Assembly: GCA_051878795.1 (NCBI GenBank)
Contig: JBJEKU010000001.1
Location: 1 to 5,357, forward strand
Reading direction: 5' to 3'
From: W1P20-047 sp051878795
GTDB lineage: Bacteria > Actinomycetota > Coriobacteriia > Coriobacteriales > Eggerthellaceae
Length of the DNA stretch: 5,357 bases
Below are positions 1 through 5,357 of the stretch, in pieces (the first letter of the stretch is position 1; each line of letters opens with the position of its first letter). Both the position numbers and the translations under genes were made by a program. A model generated the notes under the pieces. It saw only the letters and a program-made list of their open reading frames with translations, searched no databases and was not told where the DNA came from.

Positions 1-1
1 C

Positions 2-1054
2 ACCCAGCTGGGCGATGTCGACCTGATGGCCATGCTGCTCGACTTCAAGAGCCGGAGCCTCAGCGCCGAAGACCTCGAGCGCGAAGAGCGTAGGCGCGAA
101 AACGAGGCGCTGCGTCTGTTCAACCCCTGGTCGGTCGAAGAGCTGAAGAAGGTGTGGAAGTTCACCCGCACCGATGAAGGCGCGGTCATCACCGCATATT
201 CGGGCCAGGGCCCCATCGTTGCCGTCCCCGAAACCATCGGACGCCTGCCCGTCGTGGGCCTTAACTGCGATTTCCCCCGCGAGGCAGCGCATCTGCTGCT
301 TCCCGATATCCCTGCTCCCACCTGCGCTTTTGAGGGAACCGTCCACGCCTCACAGCGTTTTGCCCAGGCCAATGCGGATTGGTTGGAGTCTTGCGGCGGA
401 TTCCAGCCCTTGGATTTTGGCGAGGGTTGCACGCCCGAGGCCTATATTCCCGCGGCTCAGATGCGCCAGGGGCAGATCCGTATGATGGATGCCTGCAGGC
501 AGATCGATCATTACGGCTGCGCGGTGTTGGGAAAGCATGCATGGATGCCCGTGCGCGAAGGACGACGTGCCGTGATGTTGGTTTCGCGCGACATCGTCGC
601 CCGCAAGCCCTACAACCAAAGCCAGGCCGATGCGCAGTGGGATGCGTGTACCCTGCGCCTGTGGCTGAATGGCGAGTTCATGGATAGCTTCACGATCAAG
701 GACAAGCAGCAGATACTCAAGGTTCCCGTTCGCATGCTTCCTTCTAACAGCGAGGACGAAACGCTTGAGCAGGTCCTCGCACGTGCGGACGGCTGGCTTG
801 AGGGCGCCGAAGACCCCTCAACCGGTCTTTCGGGCGATGCGGTTTTCCTGCTCTCTTCCCGCGAGGCGAAAGGGCTGCTTTCCGTGGAAGAACGCCGTGC
901 AAGCGCCGGTTGGTGGCTGCGTGATGCGGGAATCGGGCCTAAGAGCGCCTGCTACATGCAATCGAGTGGCAGGTTGTTCGATTTAGGCGGTTACGTGAGC
1001 AGCCCCCGCATGGGTGTGCGCCCCGTGATCATCGTTGCGAAGCCGGAAGGATAA
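2..1054 (+). CDS. DUF6273 domain protein with BspA-like element, 5' end outside window
   Basis: The reading frame is open to the window edge and the first Met (base 26) has no ribosome site before it, so the true start lies upstream and this is a partial gene. The first visible residues (GDVDLMAMLLDF) resemble the helix pair of an ankyrin-like repeat, followed by a charged Glu/Arg-rich helix. Bases about 158-265 encode a stretch (ITAYSG...VPETIGRLPVVGLN) like the opening of BspA-type leucine-rich repeats, where a strand and turn precede a 'P..I.G.PV..I' core. Bases about 500-1040 look like a DUF6273 domain: a 'LRLWLNGEF' motif near 656, 'DAVFLLSSREA' near 836, 'WWLRD' near 911 and a terminal 'GVRPVIIV' near 1013. 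This domain is found in many gut bacterial proteins and has no established reaction. No export signal can be judged because the N-terminus is missing. Domain assignment is from motif memory, so function stays unknown. Confidence 0.8.
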   Translation, partial: TQLGDVDLMAMLLDFKSRSLSAEDLEREERRRENEALRLFNPWSVEELKKVWKFTRTDEGAVITAYSGQGPIVAVPETIGRLPVVGLNCDFPREAAHLLLPDIPAPTCAFEGTVHASQRFAQANADWLESCGGFQPLDFGEGCTPEAYIPAAQMRQGQIRMMDACRQIDHYGCAVLGKHAWMPVREGRRAVMLVSRDIVARKPYNQSQADAQWDACTLRLWLNGEFMDSFTIKDKQQILKVPVRMLPSNSEDETLEQVLARADGWLEGAEDPSTGLSGDAVFLLSSREAKGLLSVEERRASAGWWLRDAGIGPKSACYMQSSGRLFDLGGYVSSPRMGVRPVIIVAKPEG

Positions 1055-1064
1055 TGCTGCAAAA

Positions 1065-1097
1065 AACCGCGGGACCCTTGAAAAGGGCCCCGCGGTT
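1065..1097 (-). terminator. Strong hairpin terminator, minus-strand T-run; shared by convergent genes
   Basis: Bases 1065-1079 pair with 1083-1097 over 15 positions with a single A/C mismatch (1074/1088) and a three-base loop (GAA). Six A's at 1061-1066 become a T-run immediately after the stem on the minus strand, so the classic intrinsic terminator reads leftward, toward transcripts coming from the MocR gene. On the + strand the stem starts about 10 bases after the stop codon of the DUF6273 gene, but only two T's follow it, so termination in that direction would be weaker. The simplest reading is a terminator between convergent genes. Confidence 0.8.
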
Positions 1098-1359
1098 CGA
1101 TTGGAGACCAACGGCCGTGGTGGGAAGGATGCCGGGCCTCGGTGTGAGCGGCTTATGTGAAGTCGTCACTGGTACGGTGTCTGTTCCTGCTGAGCGGAAG
1201 CAAAACGCCGAAGCATACCGCTGGTGGGAAAGCTCGTTTGTTCTGATACAGAAACGAAGCGGTGGCTTCTGTCTGCGATTCACGCTTGCTGAACACGGTT
1301 TTCAGATTACGGGTACGGACCTTTTGGCGTTAGTGTTGCCTCGCGGAATTTTTTTCGGG
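1098..1359. other. Gene-free, hairpin-rich stretch between convergent genes
   Basis: No reading frame here has a ribosome site and plausible protein. The stretch lies between the terminator hairpin and the stop codon of the MocR gene, so it would be the long 3' leader-out of that transcript on the minus strand. It contains several small inverted repeats. CCGCT at 1218-1222 can pair with AGCGG at 1193-1197 or, extended to six bases, with AGCGGT at 1258-1263. TTCTG (1241-1245) and TTCTG (1267-1271) can each pair with CAGAA (1249-1253). TGAGCGG occurs twice (1145-1151, 1191-1197) and GGTGGGAA twice (1119-1126, 1223-1230). I looked for tRNA, tmRNA, SRP RNA and 6S RNA hallmarks and found none. Confidence 0.4.
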
Positions 1360-2772
1360 TCAGTTTGCCTTCCGATACCGTTTGATGTCTTTGGCGAAGA
1401 TTTCCGAAAGGATTCCCACCATGGCGTCGATCTTCCCGCTTTCCACGCTGGCGATATTGATGACCGCGTAGTGGGTGTTGCGTACCGTCTGCTCGATGCA
1501 GTAGTCGCTCAGCATTGAAAGCTTCAGTCCCTTTTCTTGCGCAGCATGGGCGATTTCCTGGTCGCTCAGGTTGGTGTTCACGTGCATAAGCAGATGGGTG
1601 CCTACTTCCATATCATCCAGATTGGCGATGCTGGTGAGCGGACTCGCTTCGATCGCATCGATGAAGGCCGCGCGCTGCTTGCTGTAGTAACGCCTTAGGC
1701 GATGGATATGGCGTTCGAAGTATCCGCCCATGATGAATTCCGCCAGGGTCAGCTGTTCGAAGCTGGAAACGGTGCAGGAAAAGAAGCTCAACTGCTTACG
1801 GTAGATTTCCATCAGGGTCCTGGGCAGGACCATGTAGGAAATGCGCAGGGACGGCACCAGTGTTTTGGAGAAGGTATTCAGGTAAATGACCTTTTCGCCG
1901 GTGTCCTGGGTGAACAGGGGAGGCTTGGATCTTCCGAAGTAGCGCAGCTCGCTATCGTAGTCGTCTTCGATGATGTAGCGTTCGGGTTGCTCGTTCGCCC
2001 ATTCGATCAATCGTTCTCGGCGTTCGTCGGATAGCACGGCCCCAGTGGGGAAGTGGTTGGCGGGTGATACGTGGATGGCCTCGGCGGGGCTGGTGTCCAG
2101 GTTGTCCAGGCAAAGCCCCTGCCTATCTACGCTGAAACAGTCCCAGAGCGTGCTTTTTCCCTGCGATACGTTGAACAGGTTGACCGATCCATATTCGCCG
2201 ATTCCGATGCAGCGCCGCTCTCCGAACAGTTGGAGCAAGCGTCCGTAGAGGTATTCGGTGCCTGCTCCGATGACGATGCATTCGGGGTTCACCTTCATGC
2301 CCTTGAATTCGTACAGGTATCCGGCAATTGCATTGCGCAGCCGCAGCAAGCCGTTGAACGGGACGGTTTCGAAAAGCTCGGGATCGCGCTCCGAGAGCGT
2401 TTTGCGCATCAATCGCGCCCAGGTGTCGGCAGGGAAGAGCATCTGCGAGCAGCGATTGGAGCTGAAGTCGATAGAGTCGTCTTCATCCTGGGTTTCGTCG
2501 TGCGTCGCATCTTGGTAGGTTCCCTCGTCCTTGCCCGGTGTGACGTAGAAACCGCTTCCCGGCCGCGCCTGGATGTAACCCTCGCTCACCAGCAGGTCGT
2601 AGGCCTGCTCGATGGTCGAGACGCTTACGTTCAGATGGTGCGCCAATTCGCGTTTGGAAGGCAGCTTGGAAGCCCCAGGGATAGTGCCCGTGCGGATGTC
2701 CGCCCTGATGCAACGGTAGAGGAATTCATATTTCGGTTGTGTTCCGCGGGTGGTGAAGTCGTAGGTGATCAT
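1360..2772 (-). CDS. MocR-type regulator (GntR wing-helix + PLP aminotransferase fold)
   Basis: The product is a transcription factor of the MocR/GabR/PdxR subfamily of GntR proteins. Numbering from the furthest upstream Met (base 2790), residues about 11-80 form the winged helix (LPSKRELAHHLNVS, then VSTIEQAYDLLVSEGYI), followed by an acidic linker (about 86-110) and an aminotransferase class I-like domain to residue 476. The PLP site is visible: the expected Schiff-base lysine K309 in NTFSKTL, D276 and Y278 in EDDYDSE for the pyridine ring and O3', and N245 in SPANHFPTG. The usual E-D-P-G-Y segment reads GIGEY (196-200), keeping the Tyr but losing the Pro. I prefer the start at 2772 (MITYDF): family members often begin this way, and GGAAG sits 9 bases upstream. 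Alternative starts are 2790 and 2781. It likely autoregulates from the divergent region; PLP is the expected co-effector of the family. Its targets are unknown, since no vitamin B6 or GABA gene is visible. Confidence 0.92.
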   Translation of the reverse strand: MITYDFTTRGTQPKYEFLYRCIRADIRTGTIPGASKLPSKRELAHHLNVSVSTIEQAYDLLVSEGYIQARPGSGFYVTPGKDEGTYQDATHDETQDEDDSIDFSSNRCSQMLFPADTWARLMRKTLSERDPELFETVPFNGLLRLRNAIAGYLYEFKGMKVNPECIVIGAGTEYLYGRLLQLFGERRCIGIGEYGSVNLFNVSQGKSTLWDCFSVDRQGLCLDNLDTSPAEAIHVSPANHFPTGAVLSDERRERLIEWANEQPERYIIEDDYDSELRYFGRSKPPLFTQDTGEKVIYLNTFSKTLVPSLRISYMVLPRTLMEIYRKQLSFFSCTVSSFEQLTLAEFIMGGYFERHIHRLRRYYSKQRAAFIDAIEASPLTSIANLDDMEVGTHLLMHVNTNLSDQEIAHAAQEKGLKLSMLSDYCIEQTVRNTHYAVINIASVESGKIDAMVGILSEIFAKDIKRYRKAN

Positions 2773-2781
2773 GGGCGTCAT

Positions 2782-2786
2782 CTTCC
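2782..2786 (-). promoter_or_regulatory. Ribosome binding site deciding the MocR start
   Basis: On the minus strand GGAAG lies 9 bases before the ATG at 2772-2770. The upstream ATG at 2790-2788 has only A/T-rich sequence with a poor GGAAT before it. This, with the family-typical MITYDF opening, favours the shorter protein of 470 residues. Confidence 0.5.
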
Positions 2787-2810
2787 GCATCGTATTCTTA
2801 TTTTGCTATT

Positions 2811-2857
2811 CCGACCTGAAATCTACTACAAGAATTGACATGATACAAACAGGTCGG
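2811..2857. repeat. 8-bp inverted repeat, candidate MocR operator
   Basis: CCGACCTG at 2811-2818 is exactly mirrored by CAGGTCGG at 2850-2857, separated by 31 bases; the half-site centres are 39 bp apart. It sits in the divergent region between the MocR gene and trmB. One half lies inside the candidate minus-strand promoter and the other in the MocR leader. MocR-family regulators are known to bind paired, widely spaced sites near their own promoters, so an operator role is a reasonable inference but not shown. Confidence 0.5.
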
Positions 2858-2866
2858 TTTTGGCAA
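2840..2866 (-). promoter_or_regulatory. Possible promoter of the MocR gene
   Basis: On the minus strand, TTGCCA (2866-2861) is followed after 15 bases by TATCAT (2845-2840). Each box differs from consensus at one position, but the spacing is shorter than the ideal 17. One arm of the inverted repeat lies between the two boxes, which would suit repression by a bound regulator. No better minus-strand promoter was found. Confidence 0.3.
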
Positions 2867-2895
2867 CTGACAAGCTTTTCAGCATCGAGTATCAT
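2867..2895 (+). promoter_or_regulatory. Candidate promoter of trmB
   Basis: CTGACA (2867-2872) and TATCAT (2890-2895) are separated by exactly 17 bases, each one mismatch from the housekeeping sigma-factor consensus. The predicted start of transcription is near 2902, giving a leader of about 30 bases. Its -35 box abuts the -35 of the candidate minus-strand promoter, so the two are back to back. Confidence 0.55.
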
Positions 2896-2920
2896 CCAGT
2901 GCTGGATTATCGCGATGTTC

Positions 2921-2928
2921 GGAAGGGG
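2921..2928 (+). promoter_or_regulatory. Ribosome binding site fixing the trmB start
   Basis: GGAAGGGG ends 4 bases before the ATG at 2933. The same frame stays open upstream to an ATG at 2765, but that extension lies across the promoter and the MocR start and has no comparable site, so 2933 is chosen. Confidence 0.7.
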
Positions 2929-2932
2929 AATC

Positions 2933-3805
2933 ATGCGCAGTGCACGATCCAGGTTGGGTAAGGGCTTTTCGTTCGAGGAGAGAATCCTTGCCTGCGAAAC
3001 AGCGGTCGAAACAGCACCATACGGCATGCGGGGTGCATGGAAGGACTGGTTGCCCAAAGCCCAGAGAGAGGCCGGGCGAAGGCGCGGTACCCCATACGAA
3101 GAAGTGCGTCTGGACTTGGGGTGCGGCAAGGGGCATTTCACGGTGGAATGCGCCAAGCAGAACCCCGACATCCTCTTTGTGGGCGTGGACGTGGAAGAAC
3201 TCTGCATCCTGCGCAGCGTCGAGCTGGCGGTGAATTCGGGAGTGGAAAATGCAGTGTTCGTACTCGACCGCTTTCCCACGCTCAAGGACATGTTCGCACC
3301 GGGCGAGCTTTCGCAGATCTTCCTGATGTTCCCCACGCCCTTCCCAAAGAAGAAGCACGCCGAAAAGCGTACGGTTATCGCAGAGCGTCTGGCGGGCTAT
3401 CGCCGTTTGCTGGAACCCGGCGGTTTGGTGCGTTTCGAAACCGACAGCCAGCCCTTGTTCGATTTCGGCCGCATCCAATTCTATCTGGCGGGTTTCGATG
3501 TGCTTTGGGAGACGCGCGACTTGGAAGCCGATTACCCCAGTTTGATTGCCGGGGAATACAAGCAGCGCTTAACTGCCCGCGGGGCCTGTGTCCATGCGCT
3601 TCTGGCGCGCAACGGGGAAGCGCCGGTGCCGGAAGAGGGGTCTATCGTGCACGATGAGCCCCTGAGCTTGATCGACTACCTGCCCGATGACCTGGAAGAC
3701 ATGGATTACATCCCCCATGGCATGGAGGGTTGCGTCACGAATATGCGCAACCGGCGCAGAAACGAGCGCGCCCGTAAACGCAGGGAGGAAGCCCGCCTGT
3801 CGTAG
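2933..3805 (+). CDS. trmB: TrmB-like tRNA (guanine-46-N7)-methyltransferase, divergent
   Basis: The 290-residue product matches the TrmB family, which uses S-adenosylmethionine to methylate N7 of G46 in the variable loop of tRNAs in the cytosol. Visible landmarks are the SAM-binding loop LDLGCGKGHF (60-69), GVDVE at the second strand (84-88), LDRF (111-114), FPTPFPKKKH (133-142), FETDSQPLF (168-176) and GEYKQRLTARG (207-217). Colinear spacing with ordinary bacterial TrmB is convincing. Unusual points: the family's F-x-D-P-W has Thr at the Asp position (T135) and Phe for Trp, and the T-x-Y-E motif reads G-E-Y-K (207-210). The protein is longer than the usual 210-240 residues because of an N-terminal piece of about 55 residues and a tail of about 60, acidic (234-262) then strongly basic (272-287), which could contact RNA. 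It is probably transcribed alone from the promoter at 2867-2895. Family is sure; activity on G46 is less so. Confidence 0.85.
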   Translation: MRSARSRLGKGFSFEERILACETAVETAPYGMRGAWKDWLPKAQREAGRRRGTPYEEVRLDLGCGKGHFTVECAKQNPDILFVGVDVEELCILRSVELAVNSGVENAVFVLDRFPTLKDMFAPGELSQIFLMFPTPFPKKKHAEKRTVIAERLAGYRRLLEPGGLVRFETDSQPLFDFGRIQFYLAGFDVLWETRDLEADYPSLIAGEYKQRLTARGACVHALLARNGEAPVPEEGSIVHDEPLSLIDYLPDDLEDMDYIPHGMEGCVTNMRNRRRNERARKRREEARLS

Positions 3806-3856
3806 CCGGCTGCGTTGCGGGCTACGGGAGCTTCCGTACTTGGGCGCTCCTGCTTT

Positions 3857-3883
3857 CGGGTTGTGCATTCCCGCGTTGTTTTT
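3857..3883 (+). terminator. Weak possible terminator after trmB
   Basis: CGGG (3857-3860) pairs with CCCG (3870-3873) around a nine-base loop, and a T-rich run (TTGTTTTT, 3876-3883) follows. The stem is only four pairs. A second hairpin, CGTAGCC (3801-3807) with GGCTACG (3820-3826), overlaps the trmB stop codon but lacks a T-run. One of these may end the trmB transcript, and neither is strong. Confidence 0.25.
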
Positions 3884-3914
3884 CTGTCTGCTGCTTTCCC
3901 TTCTTGGGATGCCG

Positions 3915-3943
3915 TTGCGAAAACCAAGCGCAGTGGGTAAGCT
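3915..3943 (+). promoter_or_regulatory. Candidate promoter of the transglutaminase-like gene
   Basis: TTGCGA (3915-3920) and TAAGCT (3938-3943) are 17 bases apart. The -35 matches the consensus at four positions and the -10 keeps only the TA....T frame common in GC-rich actinobacteria. It would give a leader of about 36 bases. The spacing is good but the boxes are weak. Confidence 0.3.
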
Positions 3944-3972
3944 GAATCGACTCGATCCACACATCCCTTCCG

Positions 3973-3980
3973 AAAAGGAG
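3973..3980 (+). promoter_or_regulatory. Ribosome binding site of the transglutaminase-like gene
   Basis: AAAAGGAG ends 5 bases before the ATG at 3986, a near-ideal site. It makes this Met, which is directly followed by a basic run and a membrane segment, the clear start. Confidence 0.75.
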
Positions 3981-3985
3981 TCGGC

Positions 3986-5254
3986 ATGCGCAGGAAGAAG
4001 CGATCCAGTGACGTCTTCGGCGGTATCGTCGGACTGTTGTTCCTTGCCGCTTTAGGCGTTGGGGGATTCTGCTACATCAACGACACTACGCCCGGACAGA
4101 TACTCGATTTCGATACGGAACAGGCCGATGCGCCCTCGATTTTCGACGGGCTGTTCGATAAGGAACCATCTTCGAAGGTGTCAAGCGACCGCTTGGATCC
4201 GCAGTTCCACCTGTTCTATGCCATGCTTTCCCCCGAAGAGCAGGATGATTACGAGCGCATTCTGGACGGCATGCTCGAACAGCGCACCAACGTGGAGCTT
4301 TCCGGGAAGAATTCCCAGGACAGCGTATCGCGTATCTTCGCCGCGGTGCTCGACGATCAGCCGGATATCTTCTGGATCGCGCCTAATTACTCTACCATCG
4401 GTTCCGATACCGTCCGCTCGGTGGAAATAAACTATCTTTACGATGGGGCCGATATCGAACAGAAGCGCAAAGAGCTGGATCAAGCGGTGAACCAGATCGT
4501 CGAACCCTTGCAGGGGATGAGTCCCTTCGAACAGGAAAAGGCGGTCTACGACCTCCTCTGCGAAAGGATTACTTACGACGGCAGTGGCATCGACGCCGGC
4601 CAGACTGCGTACAGCGCCCTGATCGAGGGCAAGACGGTTTGCTCCGGGTATTCCAGGGCTTTCCAGCTGATCATGATGCAGCTGGGCCATCCGTGCAGCT
4701 ATGCTTCGGGTGAGGCTCAGGGAGTGACGGAGAATGCCTCCGGTTGGGATGCGCATGCCTGGAATGTGGTCCAGATCGAAGACACCTGGTACAACGTTGA
4801 CGTGACCTGGGGAGATTCCACGGTATTCGATACCGAGGCCGTGCTTTACCGTGGTTTCAATGCGACAGACGCCCATATGAGCGCCGACCATGAACGCCAG
4901 GGTCTTTCGGTGCAGCTTCCCGAATGCATGGCTTCTTTCGACTTCGGATCCTGCTTCGGCACCGACCCTGCTGCAGCATCCCTTGAGAGCGCCGGATATC
5001 AGGTGAGCCTGGTGGCGGATACCCCCGATCAGGTGGCGGCCGATGTGGCGAATCGTGCTTCGGATCTTGCTGCGGGCGAGCAGTACGTCGTGGTGCTGCG
5101 CGACATGGACGCGGATGAAGTCGATGCGGCCTTGCAAGGGGCATTGGACGCGATAGCTTCCGCATATCCCGGTCGGAGCGTTTCCCAAAGCGGTAGCACC
5201 CAGGAATATGATTCCCTCACCACGCTCGCCCAATTGCGATACGAATTGTCATAA
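3986..5254 (+). CDS. Membrane-anchored transglutaminase-like (protease-fold) protein
   Basis: The 422-residue product begins with a basic cluster (MRRKKR) and a hydrophobic segment at about 11-31, which should act as an uncleaved anchor leaving the rest outside the membrane. Residues about 70-175 form an acidic helical region seen ahead of the catalytic core in similar proteins. The transglutaminase-like core spans about 180-285: nucleophile C219 in GKTVCSGYSRAF, H257 in WDAHAWNVV and D272 in WYNVDVTWGD. All three members of the Cys-His-Asp triad are present, so a catalytic role (peptide cleavage, or amide transfer or crosslinking) is plausible; the substrate cannot be told from sequence. After a family-typical 'LPEC' stretch (311-314), residues about 320-422 are an Ala/Asp-rich region with alternating strand and helix character that I do not recognise. 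The gene has its own candidate promoter and ends before a hairpin terminator, so it is likely monocistronic. Confidence 0.88.
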   Translation: MRRKKRSSDVFGGIVGLLFLAALGVGGFCYINDTTPGQILDFDTEQADAPSIFDGLFDKEPSSKVSSDRLDPQFHLFYAMLSPEEQDDYERILDGMLEQRTNVELSGKNSQDSVSRIFAAVLDDQPDIFWIAPNYSTIGSDTVRSVEINYLYDGADIEQKRKELDQAVNQIVEPLQGMSPFEQEKAVYDLLCERITYDGSGIDAGQTAYSALIEGKTVCSGYSRAFQLIMMQLGHPCSYASGEAQGVTENASGWDAHAWNVVQIEDTWYNVDVTWGDSTVFDTEAVLYRGFNATDAHMSADHERQGLSVQLPECMASFDFGSCFGTDPAAASLESAGYQVSLVADTPDQVAADVANRASDLAAGEQYVVVLRDMDADEVDAALQGALDAIASAYPGRSVSQSGSTQEYDSLTTLAQLRYELS

Positions 5255-5313
5255 AGCGAACGCTTTGGCGGATACCCGGTTCAACCCGCTTTCCAATACA
5301 ACAGTTGGGAATC

Positions 5314-5340
5314 AGCGCCCCCGATTAGATCGGGGGCGTT
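5314..5340 (+). terminator. GC-rich hairpin terminator after the transglutaminase-like gene
   Basis: CGCCCCCGAT (5316-5325) pairs perfectly with ATCGGGGGCG (5329-5338) around the loop TAG, and G/T and A/T pairs extend it at the base to 5314-5340. The following bases (TTCCATTCTC) are T-rich but broken. It lies about 60 bases after the stop codon at 5254. The interval 5255-5313 shows only a small hairpin across the stop codon (AAAGC 5253-5257 with GCTTT 5262-5266) and no gene. Confidence 0.75.
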
Positions 5341-5357
5341 CCATTCTCGGGATATAC

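Noticed and set aside
1092..1104. GGTTCGATTGG resembling a tRNA T-loop
   Set aside because: The flanks do not form the T-stem, and no acceptor or anticodon arms are present; the bases belong to the terminator stem.
1029..1283. Minus-strand frame of 84 codons in the gene-free stretch
   Set aside because: It passes through the terminator and into the end of the DUF6273 gene; composition is unlike a real protein and no ribosome site was seen.
1054..1518. + strand reading frame of 154 codons starting in the TAATG of the DUF6273 gene
   Set aside because: It runs through the terminator hairpin and into the antisense of the MocR gene, has no ribosome site and no recognisable protein.
2071..2838. 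Long + strand frame (255 codons) opposite the MocR gene
   Set aside because: It is a shadow of a clearly real regulator; long antisense frames are common in GC-rich coding DNA.
2835..2840. Perfect TTGACA on the + strand as -35 box for trmB
   Set aside because: No usable -10 box lies 16-18 bases downstream (TTTTGG there); the CTGACA/TATCAT pair at 2867-2895 fits better.
2765..2932. N-terminal extension of trmB to an ATG at 2765
   Set aside because: It would overlap the MocR start and the promoter region, and the strong ribosome site lies before 2933.
4049..4075. Lipoprotein signal at Cys29 of the transglutaminase-like protein
   Set aside because: The residues before the Cys (V-G-G-F) do not fit a lipobox, which needs a small residue just before the Cys.
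4181..5233. Long minus-strand frame (350 codons) opposite the transglutaminase-like gene
   Set aside because: The + strand protein has an intact catalytic triad, membrane anchor and ribosome site; the antisense frame has none of these.

Overview
The window is GC-rich chromosomal DNA with three complete protein genes and the 3' end of a fourth. Protein style (a DUF6273/BspA-like cell protein, a MocR regulator, a TrmB-family methyltransferase, a membrane-anchored transglutaminase-like protein), GC-rich third positions and clear AGGAG-type ribosome sites suggest a gut-type actinobacterium of the class Coriobacteriia, possibly Eggerthellaceae. This placement is inference from general character; no rRNA or species marker is present.

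Layout: (1) bases 2-1054, + strand, 3' part of a gene whose product ends in a DUF6273-like domain after a short BspA-like repeat element. (2) bases 1055-1359 contain no gene. They hold a strong hairpin with a T-run reading on the minus strand, then about 260 bases with several small hairpins that could exclude each other. (3) bases 1360-2772 (or 2790), minus strand, a GntR/MocR regulator with a PLP-binding aminotransferase-fold domain. (4) bases 2773-2932, a divergent control region with a good + strand promoter, a weaker minus-strand one, and an 8-bp inverted repeat fit to be the regulator's operator. (5) bases 2933-3805, + strand, a TrmB-like tRNA guanine-N7 methyltransferase with unusual substitutions at conserved positions and an acidic-then-basic tail. 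(6) bases 3986-5254, + strand, an N-terminally anchored transglutaminase-like protein with an intact Cys-His-Asp triad and an unassigned C-terminal region. (7) a GC-rich terminator hairpin at 5314-5340.

The genes do not form an obvious pathway. Each looks independently transcribed: gene 1 and the regulator converge on the hairpin at 1065-1097, the regulator and trmB diverge from a shared control region, and the transglutaminase-like gene has its own candidate promoter and terminator. No mobile element, CRISPR array, tRNA or rRNA was seen. I do not see a convincing new multi-gene system. The points most worth a second look are the altered TrmB active-site motifs, the inverted repeat in the divergent promoter, and the structured gene-free stretch after the regulator.
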